A stretch of DNA of 64,000 nucleotides, from NCBI RefSeq assembly GCF_030867095.1, contig NC_081828.1, forward strand, positions 213,658,978-213,722,977, given 5' to 3'. The stretch comes from Alligator mississippiensis. Taxonomy: Eukaryota > Chordata > Crocodylia > Alligatoridae. The notes below the pieces were generated by a model. It saw only the letters and a program-made list of their open reading frames with translations. It was not told where the DNA came from and did not search any database. Of the stretch, positions 60,301 through 64,000 are shown piece after piece. The translations under genes were made by a program, and so were the position numbers. Position 1 is the first letter of the stretch; every line of letters starts with the position of its first letter.

Positions 60301-63300
60301 ATATACAGGCCGTGGAGGTTTCCCTCCAAGCCCACCTGCATGGCAGGTGTGCAACGCTTTCGTGTTTCCCTCTGCAATCCCCTCTCTGAAAGACTTTCCC
60401 ACCACTGGCAGCTGAAAGGCAGCATTACACCCCGATCTGACTTTACTACCGGTGAAATCATGACTCCTTCTACTGGCTGGCTCTCCGTACTGCTAGGTTA
60501 CTCCTTTAACTCGAATAATATGGGTCTGTACTGGAGACCACAGGTTAGAGCCCTGTGAACAGACTTTGGGCGCTTTGCTTCGGGGGTGGTGGTGGGCACT
60601 TTAATTAGAGAGGCTCTGAGAGCCGCTCTAATTAAAGCACTGCAGTGTCTTGTGTATCAGTGTCTCTACACGTCAAAATGGCTTGTGAAAGTGCCCCTGC
60701 TGCCACGCTGAAGCACAGGGATGCGAATGCACGAGACGCAGAGGCTGGGTTTGGTGTAGTAAGTACCACGCTCCAGCAGACTCGATTAGTCAAGTCTGCT
60801 CTGATGTGCTGTAATTACAGCGTGTCGGAGCAGCCCCGCAGCATGCCTACAGGCACCCTTTGTGTCTATATGTTCATAGATAGCCACTGATTCATCACAC
60901 GCAGAAGAGTAAGGAAACGTTAGTCTGATTACAGAAATGTAGAGCACAATATGGCCTGTGCAGCTACTTTCTCTCAGTTGCAATACTCAGACGGGTGCAA
61001 TGTGGCCCTTACTGTCTGTGCTCTGAGGGCATGCCTAAATCCGGTTCTTTGTGCTCCCAGGGAAACCTGCTTTTGAACACCCACTGTTTCCTGCTTGCTA
61101 GACTCCAAACCTGCAAGTGCAAGGGAAGCAGTTGCAACTGTGCCAGACAGTGATTTCAAGAAAGGTGGCAGTGGCAATGCAGAGTGGCTTTGCACACTTG
61201 TTCCTTGGTCTGACACCTACGAGCAGGAGTAGGTGTGCAGAGAATGATCAAGAGCATCCCTAGCCAGGGATGTGGAGTAGATATAACTGCAGTTGATGGT
61301 TGCCCCCTAGACACCCTCCTGCTTGCAAAATACAGGATTCGCCTTCTTCTGTTCCATGCACTAGCTGGAAATCAGGGAAAGACATGCTTTTTCTTGAAGT
61401 TTCTGCTCACCCTGTCACTATCGTGGTACTGTAGTTCTCTACACATCAAGAACAACCAGACAGGCACCTGCACGTTTCTCTACAGGGAAAAATCACATTT
61501 ACCTTCCTATCTCCTGCTTAACCTCATAGAAGGAATGGAGTTTTCTCCGGGTGCTTTTCTTCTTTTCCACTTCATCTTTCTTGACTTTGGGAACAAAAGA
61601 GAAAATCAGGAGTTTTAATAGCAGGGCCAGAAAACCATGGCAATGAGATGCAAAGCTGTCACAATGATGTTCTGGGAGGGGAAATCAGGACAATTCCCTT
61701 TACTAGCACCTGTTTCGAATTAGTCAAGGAGGGCTGATGATGGTGGACACCAGGTACCCTTGAGAAGTACGTCTTCCAATGATATGACTTGCCATAGTTA
61801 GACTAATGTACCAGGATCAAGTTTACAACCCGCTGAGGATTTATCCCTGAGTTCTTAATGGCATCCTCTCTACCAGTGCTGTAATTTGCCTGTTGTCATC
61901 ATTAGCTCAAAATAAAGTATATTAAGCAATCTCCTTATGCCTCTAACTACTACTGGTTTGTGCTTCCCTATAAAAATCATCTGCCCACTGATTTCCCATG
62001 GCACTTCCTTCCCGATCATTTCAGCAAACCCTGCACATTGCGCTGGATTCTTAAAAAAATGCCATTTTCAATGTGGTGGCTGATTCCTGCAGTAGAAGAA
62101 AGTACCTGGTAGTTTAGAAACTGCTCATTTCTATACAAGTACCACCAGGGGAAAAAAAGAGGTCATTGCATAGGGCTCTTGAGAGCACCTTCTCTGACTT
62201 CTGAGCCAACAGTACTGACAATATGCGTGCACATTTCCAGAAGCCAAAAAATATATATAGCATTGCTGCTGTAAGGGGAAGACATGCGACAAATGCAGTA
62301 GCCAAGGGGTCAACCCAGCAAAACCAAGGAGTTAAGTTACCCTCATGCACAATGAGCTCTGCTTTGCACAAGACCTCCCCGCCTGCATTTTTGGCAATGC
62401 AGGTATAGACACCACGATCTTCAAGGGCAGCACTGTCTAGGATCAAGGAATAGGTTGTGCCTTCCTTCACTTGATGGATCCTGCTGCTGTCTGTCAACAA
62501 GGAATTATCCTGGAAAAATGAGACAATCCTTTGGCATAGCAATCCAAGACGGAAATAAGTATTGCTACAGCATGAGGATTTAGCTTTAACAATATATTGG
62601 CTAAGTTTCCCAGTACAAAATGCCTTTCGCTCAGGTCTGGGAAAGAAGCAGACACAGTCTTAGATAAACACCACTAAAACAGTTAAAAATCTGCTTCTTT
62701 TGCAGACCTAGGAAGGGCATGTTCTGCCTAAAAGTTTTCCTACCATCCCTCCCAACTATACAGCTGGTCCATAAAAGACATCACTTCTCCCCTCAAATCT
62801 TGCTTCTCACATATTCATGAGACTGAATCTTGAAATGAAATTAAAATCTCGCTTCTCACATATTCATGAGAATCCTATCGCATTGCATTGTTAATGCTAA
62901 TAGCACTTATAAATCAATCCTCTACCTGACAGGACATAGGAAGAAACCTCCCATTGTCTATGGACCAGGCATCCTATATTTGTCTAACGCCGGCACTTTC
63001 CTCTGAAGCAACCAGCACTAACCCTTGCTGGAGACAGGATACTGGACCACGTGTACTAGATACTGCCCAGCTGGGTTAGCCCCATAGTCCTACATTTTCT
63101 CCAGTTCGTTCTGCTCTTTAATTGACATTGTCAGAAGTTTTAACAGAACTTCTTCGCTTCGCCCACAAATGAGCTCCAGCCAGAAGTACAAGAAGCCATT
63201 TGATCTTGTTATATCCCACCATAGTCCCCACCCGTGCCTGATGTTTTCTAGCTTCTAGGATATTTGTTGCTCTCCTTGGATGCTGCATGTCCAGTATTGG

Positions 63301-63886
63301 GAGCATCTTGCACCTACCTTGTACCATGAAACAGTCGGCTGGGGCTTTCCTTCAATAACTGCCTGGAACTTGGCCAGGTCCCCATCCCGAACCTGCACAT
63401 CTTCTATGGTCACTTGCATATACGGTGGGCCTGGGGGGACAGGAGACACCACTGCAATGAGAGGACAACTGTGTCATCATGACTGTGTCATGGATACACG
63501 GATGGGAGCTATGGTTCCATTTTTCAGGTTGCTGGAAAGAAAATTCCAGTACTGCCACAATGTCCAAAAATGGTAAGCCAAAAATTGTCAGATTGGCTTA
63601 ACAAATCAAGACATTTTAAAAAAAGATTGTGTCTGGGGGGGTTTTCATGGGCTTTTGACACTCAGGCCTTTCTGCTTGCAAGCATGGCACCTAGCCAGCC
63701 AAGGAGACAAACACAGAGGCGGAGAGAAAGAAGAGGCAATGCAGTTTCTTACTTGTTGCAGCCTTCTCCTCGGTCTTGTACACGCACGTTCTTTCCGTGG
63801 TCTCAATATAAATTTCACTCTGGACATCCCAGAGCACATCTGCCCCTTCTCTCCTATACGAGTCTGCTCCATCCCTGGCCGGTGTC
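32968..63886 (-). CDS. SPEG-like: SPEG-like striated-muscle protein kinase, 3' part of gene
   Basis: Twenty-three exons on the minus strand give one uninterrupted reading frame of about 2,200 codons with matching phases at every junction, ending at TGA 32968-32970; the 5' part lies beyond the window. Order: Ig domain, kinase 1, 1,248-residue linker exon, Ig domain, Fn3 domain, kinase 2 and a short basic tail. This is the C-terminal half of SPEG, a titin-family muscle kinase of the sarcomere and triad. Diagnostic matches to human SPEG (from memory) include [82 protein letters not shown] and [12 protein letters not shown]. Kinase 1 has Lys, HLD and DFG residues expected of an active enzyme. Mammalian SPEG lies beside DES, not CYP8B1, so a paralogue is possible. 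SPEG-family identity is very likely; paralogue status is less sure. Confidence 0.9.
33283..33432 (-). CDS. SPEG-like: SPEG-like exon, kinase 2 C-lobe
   Basis: Encodes [37 protein letters not shown] and STLCANPW, matching SPEG's [23 protein letters not shown] and STLCAQPW. Acceptor TTGTCACTAG|GC, donor CCTG|GTAAGA. Confidence 0.95.
33722..33797 (-). CDS. SPEG-like: SPEG-like exon, kinase 2 APE/helix F
   Basis: 76 bases reading [20 protein letters not shown] then VTAFI, with APE and DIWAxG motifs. Acceptor TTTTTTTAG|CT, donor CAT|GTAAGT. Confidence 0.94.
34651..34874 (-). CDS. SPEG-like: SPEG-like exon, kinase 2 catalytic core
   Basis: Encodes [50 protein letters not shown] and KCTDYVETM. The catalytic Asp is in HLD; the magnesium motif is DFG, where I recall DLG in mammalian SPEG. 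Acceptor CTTTCCAG|GCC, donor ATGG|GTGAGT. Confidence 0.95.
35526..35765 (-). CDS. SPEG-like: SPEG-like exon, kinase 2 N-lobe
   Basis: Encodes [54 protein letters not shown] and GPELLHSLA. The ATP-binding Lys (AAKII) is present. Acceptor TTTGCTCCAG|GGG, donor ACAG|GTAGGA. Confidence 0.95.
36333..37485. mobile_element. Dispersed 1.15 kb repeat, copy 2, with 17-base terminal inverted repeats
   Basis: The left terminus GGGCTAGGGACAGACAT (36333-36349) is the exact inverse of the right terminus (37469-37485). A TA dinucleotide inside each terminus could be the target site of a Tc1/mariner-like element starting GGGACAGACAT. It has no transposase frame. It aligns with 1606-2535 and lies in the SPEG-like intron before kinase 2. 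Confidence 0.75.
37808..37916 (-). CDS. SPEG-like: SPEG-like exon, Fn3-kinase 2 connector
   Basis: Encodes [15 protein letters not shown] and then [11 protein letters not shown], matching SPEG's KTFAFQTQIQRG just before kinase 2. Acceptor CCTTCTAG|CC, donor AAAAG|GTATGA. Confidence 0.9.
38647..38817 (-). CDS. SPEG-like: SPEG-like exon, Fn3 domain second half
   Basis: Encodes [40 protein letters not shown] and [11 protein letters not shown]. Very close to the SPEG Fn3 ([31 protein letters not shown]). Acceptor TTGGCCAAG|AT, donor CTGG|GTAAGG. Confidence 0.95.
39910..40033. repeat. Large near-perfect inverted repeat (hairpin)
   Basis: Left arm 39910-39960 and right arm 39983-40033, about 50 bases each, pair with only a few differences; the spacer is about 22 bases. 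The arm sequence includes GGGTAAATCTGATATCTT and CCAACTCAAATAGTTGG. It sits in an intron of the SPEG-like gene. It may be two head-to-head copies of a transposon end. Confidence 0.85.
40520..40640 (-). CDS. SPEG-like: SPEG-like exon, Fn3 domain first half
   Basis: Encodes [37 protein letters not shown] and KSEG. The phase requires the second AG of the acceptor (GACAGAG|GTT); the first AG, two bases upstream, would shift the frame. Donor GAAG|GTAAGG. Confidence 0.92.
40880..41240 (+). mobile_element. CR1 3' end fragment
   Basis: Plus-strand CR1 3' region: GGGGTCAGGAAGGGATTTG, GGTTTTGCCTTCCTCTGTAG, then the tail GATCCTGCCTCAGGCAGG, TTGGACTAGATGATC and CCCTTCCAGCC. It lies within an intron. Confidence 0.75.
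41900..42085 (-). pseudogene. Decayed duplicate of the Fn3 first-half exon
   Basis: The minus strand reads [20 protein letters not shown] then PVEAAIPVT, a clear copy of the exon at 40520-40640 ([19 protein letters not shown]). Flanking intron sequence such as CTCATGGGAAAG and AGTACATCCTT is duplicated too. The donor GTAAGG of the working exon is GGAAGG here, so splicing is unlikely. No convincing acceptor is seen. Confidence 0.8.
42508..42662 (-). CDS. SPEG-like: SPEG-like exon, second Ig domain second half
   Basis: Encodes [20 protein letters not shown] and [15 protein letters not shown]; the Tyr-x-Cys of strand F is present. Acceptor CTTTCAG|AC, donor TTG|GTAAGG, ending in phase 0. Confidence 0.93.
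42869..42979 (-). CDS. SPEG-like: SPEG-like exon, second Ig domain first half
   Basis: Encodes [20 protein letters not shown] and LSCRTSA, then HVEWFR. It corresponds to SPEG's Ig after the linker (FLRELSDETVVLGQSVTL). Acceptor CCTTTCAG|CA, donor CGAG|GTGACG. Confidence 0.93.
43184..43214. repeat. (CCCTA)n short tandem repeat
   Basis: Five to six pentamers of ACCCT/CCCTA type. This is not the vertebrate telomere hexamer. Confidence 0.75.
43354..43967. mobile_element. MITE-like element with inverted ends and a central hairpin
   Basis: The left end GTGTATGTAGACAAAACAGG and the inverse of the right end (GTGTGTAGACGAAACAAGG) match well. Near the right-hand third lies a hairpin at 43759-43799 with 20-base perfect arms (GCAGCAAACTAAAACTCCTC) and a one-base loop. 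The G+C-rich core (43,460-43,760) gives chance frames on both strands but no protein. Confidence 0.7.
43968..45169. other. Intronic, nothing recognised
   Basis: Part of the large SPEG-like intron between the linker exon and the second Ig. A short plus-strand frame near 44,311-44,553 has no domain. No repeat family is recognised. Confidence 0.4.
45170..47370 (+). mobile_element. Old CR1-like LINE, heavily decayed
   Basis: Plus-strand ORF2 remnants: a post-endonuclease segment near 45,200-45,460, then [17 protein letters not shown] and [14 protein letters not shown] (about 45,850-45,990), the reverse transcriptase lead-in. After many frame breaks it ends with the tail TTGATCCTGCCTCTGGGCAAGG near 47,310. 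It is far more decayed than the CR1 at 9.1 kb and belongs to an older subfamily, possibly L3-like. A hAT element is nested inside it. Confidence 0.8.
46829..47014 (+). mobile_element. Non-autonomous hAT element with perfect 8-base target duplication
   Basis: 186 bases starting CAGGGGTGGGCAAA and ending TTGCTCGCCCCTA. It is flanked by exact ACCTAAGA copies (46821-46828 and 47015-47022), the 8-base duplication diagnostic of hAT. Removing the element restores a continuous CR1 sequence, so it inserted into an already resident LINE. A second family member is at 16588-16774. Confidence 0.92.
47498..51242 (-). CDS. SPEG-like: SPEG-like giant linker exon between the kinases
   Basis: A single exon of 3,745 bases encoding about 1,248 residues with no stop. 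It begins [17 protein letters not shown], conserved with SPEG, followed by a Ser/Thr-rich run. Further conserved islands are [12 protein letters not shown] and [16 protein letters not shown]. The middle (about 48,470-50,060) is a degenerate tandem protein repeat. The end is conserved: [44 protein letters not shown] and [18 protein letters not shown]. Acceptor TTATTCAG|CGC, donor GAAG|GTAAAA. Composition is acidic and proline-rich, so it is probably disordered. Confidence 0.95.
48470..50060 (-). repeat. Degenerate ~40-46-residue tandem repeats within the linker exon
   Basis: About twelve to thirteen imperfect copies, each roughly (S/E)xP(A/V)xxxxPxxETAxxSVCExESxxHLExxA, then an A/S-rich stretch and ASEHPA. 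The frame is open throughout. I do not recall such an array in mammalian SPEG, so it may be a lineage-specific expansion. Confidence 0.8.
51301..51327. repeat. (AC)n microsatellite
   Basis: About thirteen AC dinucleotides in the intron just upstream of the giant linker exon. Translated on the minus strand it gives an apparent Cys-Val run that is not part of the protein. Confidence 0.9.
51939..52016 (-). CDS. SPEG-like: SPEG-like exon, post-kinase 1 segment
   Basis: Encodes [22 protein letters not shown], matching the AHFI.TKQLKF.LARS.WQ segment after SPEG kinase 1. Acceptor TTCTTTTCAG|CAT, donor CAG|GTCAGC. Confidence 0.94.
52432..52695 (+). mobile_element. CR1 3' end fragment
   Basis: The plus strand encodes the last ORF2 residues ([18 protein letters not shown]) and the tail GATCCTGCCTTGAGCAGG, TGGACTAGATGACC, CCCTTCCAGCC. 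It ends only about 35 bases from the SPEG-like exon at 52731-52776. Confidence 0.85.
52731..52776 (-). CDS. SPEG-like: SPEG-like exon, kinase 1 end
   Basis: 46 bases reading [15 protein letters not shown], which contains the RPSA..CLSHPWF signature at the end of kinase domains. Acceptor TTTTCAG|GGC, donor ACG|GTGAGT. Confidence 0.93.
53702..53854 (-). CDS. SPEG-like: SPEG-like exon, kinase 1 C-lobe
   Basis: Encodes [24 protein letters not shown] and [17 protein letters not shown], standard kinase subdomains X-XI. Acceptor AATAATAAG|C with a weak pyrimidine tract, donor CCGGA|GTGAGT. Confidence 0.93.
54115..54141 (-). CDS. SPEG-like: SPEG-like 27-base microexon, kinase 1 helix F
   Basis: Only 27 bases; it completes DIW and adds ALGVITYL, continuing into SLTC of the next exon. 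Acceptor TCTCACCAG|GGC, donor AAG|GTAAGT. Skipping it would remove nine residues of helix F without a frameshift. Confidence 0.9.
54142..55864. other. Intronic, no exon recognised
   Basis: Intron between the kinase 1 activation-segment exon and the microexon. 54,480-54,720 is strongly purine-rich on the plus strand. A 198-codon plus-strand frame (54646-55242) begins in poly-A/Lys low-complexity sequence and has no domain. Confidence 0.45.
55865..56037 (-). CDS. SPEG-like: SPEG-like exon, kinase 1 DFG and activation segment
   Basis: Encodes [20 protein letters not shown], then [11 protein letters not shown] and KATDIW. DFG and the APE-equivalent are intact, so kinase 1 is predicted active. 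Donor CTG|GTAAAG. Confidence 0.95.
56163..56240 (-). CDS. SPEG-like: SPEG-like exon, kinase 1 catalytic loop
   Basis: 78 bases encoding [16 protein letters not shown] and then NNILHLDIK; the catalytic Asp is in HLD in place of HRD. Acceptor TTTTTAG|GTT, donor AAG|GTAAT, phase 0 at both ends. Confidence 0.95.
56974..57690 (-). mobile_element. CR1 LINE, 5'-truncated 3' end
   Basis: Minus-strand CR1 beginning at AATCATAGACAATGAGGGC, with the tail GGCTGGAAGGGAGCTCAGG and ATCTAGTCCAACCCCTG, then decayed ORF2 through the CACTGCTCCTTGTCCTG block. It is intronic and of a different subfamily from the 9.1 kb copy. Confidence 0.85.
57691..57756 (+). mobile_element. CR1 3'-end fragment
   Basis: Plus-strand tail GTTTGACTAGATGACCTC, CTTCCAATCCTAATTTTC, TATGATTCTA. 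It abuts the minus-strand copy to its left. Confidence 0.7.
57990..58275. repeat. MITE-like palindromic repeat
   Basis: The ends GCTCATCTACACATC and (inverse of right end) GCATCTACATG resemble each other, and the interior has many inverted words around GTAGTACTTC/GAAGTACTAATG and TGTAGACATG. The layout is like the element at 2847-3095. Intronic. Confidence 0.45.
58339..58920. mobile_element. hAT-like element nested in CR1
   Basis: Ends TGGTGATTCTCAACC and, inverted, CAGTGGCTCTCAAACTTT, the classic CAGTGGTTCTCAAC hAT terminus. The flanks GGTTAGAC and AGTTAGTT share GTTAG and look like a decayed 8-base target duplication. A foldback element sits inside it. Confidence 0.7.
58484..58780. mobile_element. 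Foldback (long inverted repeat) element nested in the hAT
   Basis: The two halves are inverted copies. At the centre, 58631-58663 is a perfect palindrome with 16-base arms (CAAGATAATACACCTC) and a one-base loop; outward the match continues with differences to GTGCACAC/GTGTATATGCAC ends. Confidence 0.75.
59076..59136 (-). CDS. SPEG-like: SPEG-like exon, kinase 1 hinge/helix D
   Basis: 61 bases reading [20 protein letters not shown], nearly identical to the human SPEG segment as I recall it. Acceptor CTGCTTAG|ATG, donor GAG|GTAAC. Confidence 0.94.
59522..59748. mobile_element. hAT-like non-autonomous element
   Basis: It begins CAGGGGTTGAGTAACTCC and ends GGTTGCTAACCACTG (inverse CAGTGGTTAGCAACC), a standard hAT terminus. 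The body shares the GTGGGCCACATCCAGCC theme of other family members. No target duplication is discernible. Confidence 0.65.
60083..60283 (-). CDS. SPEG-like: SPEG-like exon, kinase 1 N-lobe
   Basis: Encodes [32 protein letters not shown] (ATP-binding Lys), [10 protein letters not shown] and [16 protein letters not shown]. The glycine loop has Ser at its third Gly, as SPEG does. Donor GAGCT|GTATCC leaves two bases, completed by the next exon. Confidence 0.95.
60580..60890. repeat. Palindrome-rich repeat with hairpin
   Basis: 60599-60637 is a hairpin with 19-base arms (CTTTAATTAGAGAGGCTCT, one mismatch) and a one-base loop. Further right, CTCCAGCAGACTCGATTA and its surroundings match a segment near 22,390-22,510, so a dispersed non-autonomous element is likely. 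Confidence 0.5.
60891..61502. other. Intronic, nothing recognised
   Basis: Part of the SPEG-like intron between two kinase 1 exons. No exon, RNA or repeat family is recognised. Confidence 0.4.
61503..61584 (-). CDS. SPEG-like: SPEG-like exon, kinase 1 start
   Basis: A small 82-base exon missed by length-based ORF finding. It reads [26 protein letters not shown], the basic lead-in and first strand of kinase 1. Acceptor TTCCCAAAG|TC, donor GGAAG|GTAAAT. Phases join both neighbours. Confidence 0.92.
61585..63317. other. Introns flanking the Ig exon, nothing else recognised
   Basis: Apart from the exon at 62341-62509, this is A+T-rich intronic DNA. A direct repeat of about 26 bases (TCTTGCTTCTCACATATTCA-like and ATGAGA) occurs twice near 62,800-62,870. 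Confidence 0.4.
62341..62509 (-). CDS. SPEG-like: SPEG-like exon, Ig domain second half
   Basis: Encodes [20 protein letters not shown], and [14 protein letters not shown], with the conserved Tyr-x-Cys of the Ig F strand. Acceptor TTTTCCAG|GAT, donor GAGG|GTAAC. This Ig directly precedes kinase 1, as in SPEG. Confidence 0.93.
63318..63451 (-). CDS. SPEG-like: SPEG-like exon, Ig domain first half
   Basis: Encodes [19 protein letters not shown] and [10 protein letters not shown], the A-to-C strands of an I-set Ig domain. Acceptor CATTGCAG|TGG and donor AAG|GTAGGT are both good. It ends in phase 0. Confidence 0.92.
63753..63886 (-). CDS. SPEG-like: SPEG-like exon, pre-Ig linker
   Basis: Open in the frame that joins the next exon, ending ...YKTEEKAAT with donor CAA|GTAAGA. 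It leaves one base (A) that pairs with TG of the next exon to give Met. The 5' boundary (AAAAAAG|GACACC) has a weak pyrimidine tract and is the least certain junction in the gene. Confidence 0.65.
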
Positions 63887-64000
63887 CTTTTTTGGGTAGA
63901 CCAAGAGATAGAGTCAAGTAGGAGCTATTTTATAACAGTAAGTACTTGAACACCGCCTTCTCCAATACTTGCTGCTCATTATCTCTCACAGTGAATACAT

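Noticed and set aside
1-64000. CRISPR array, bacterial operon or phage-like system
   Set aside because: The sequence is plainly vertebrate nuclear DNA with spliced genes; the tandem arrays are minisatellites with diverged units and no spacers.

Overview
The window is vertebrate nuclear DNA: intron-rich, sparse in genes, and full of CR1 LINEs, hAT-type and foldback non-autonomous DNA transposons and diverged tandem repeats. Three protein-coding genes can be supported. The many CR1 copies, several of them long, the slow-decay look of the DNA transposons, and an ACKR2-CYP8B1 neighbourhood (also adjacent on human 3p22) suggest a sauropsid. A crocodilian is my best guess and a turtle is possible; this is inference.

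Layout from left to right. 1-4.2 kb is intergenic, with a 0.9 kb dispersed repeat and a MITE. ACKR2, an atypical chemokine receptor, is a single coding exon at 4197-5297 (+), followed by a CA/TA-rich minisatellite. 6.2-14 kb has no gene but carries a nearly full-length CR1 ORF2 (9.1-12.1 kb, minus). CYP8B1, sterol 12-alpha-hydroxylase, is an intact single-exon gene at 17978-19510 (+) with a TATA box and a polyadenylation signal. About 3.8 kb of its 5' flank (14.05-17.88 kb) is repeated downstream at about 22-27.3 kb, but no second CYP8B1 follows there. 28-33 kb holds a minisatellite and no recognised gene.

The right half is one large minus-strand gene, entering from beyond position 64000 and ending at a stop at 32968. 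I resolved 23 consecutive exons whose splice phases agree throughout. They encode an Ig domain, protein kinase 1, a huge 3.7 kb linker exon, a second Ig domain, an Fn3 domain and protein kinase 2. This is the C-terminal architecture of SPEG (striated muscle preferentially expressed protein kinase), and the match is close across both kinases. Because mammalian SPEG lies beside DES and not beside CYP8B1, the gene may be a separate SPEG paralogue. Its linker contains about a dozen degenerate repeats of roughly 40-46 residues, and one Fn3 exon has a decayed duplicate in the next intron.

ACKR2 (chemokine scavenging), CYP8B1 (bile-acid synthesis in liver) and the SPEG-like kinase (expected in striated muscle) are not functionally linked; the value of the window is in its synteny and structural history.
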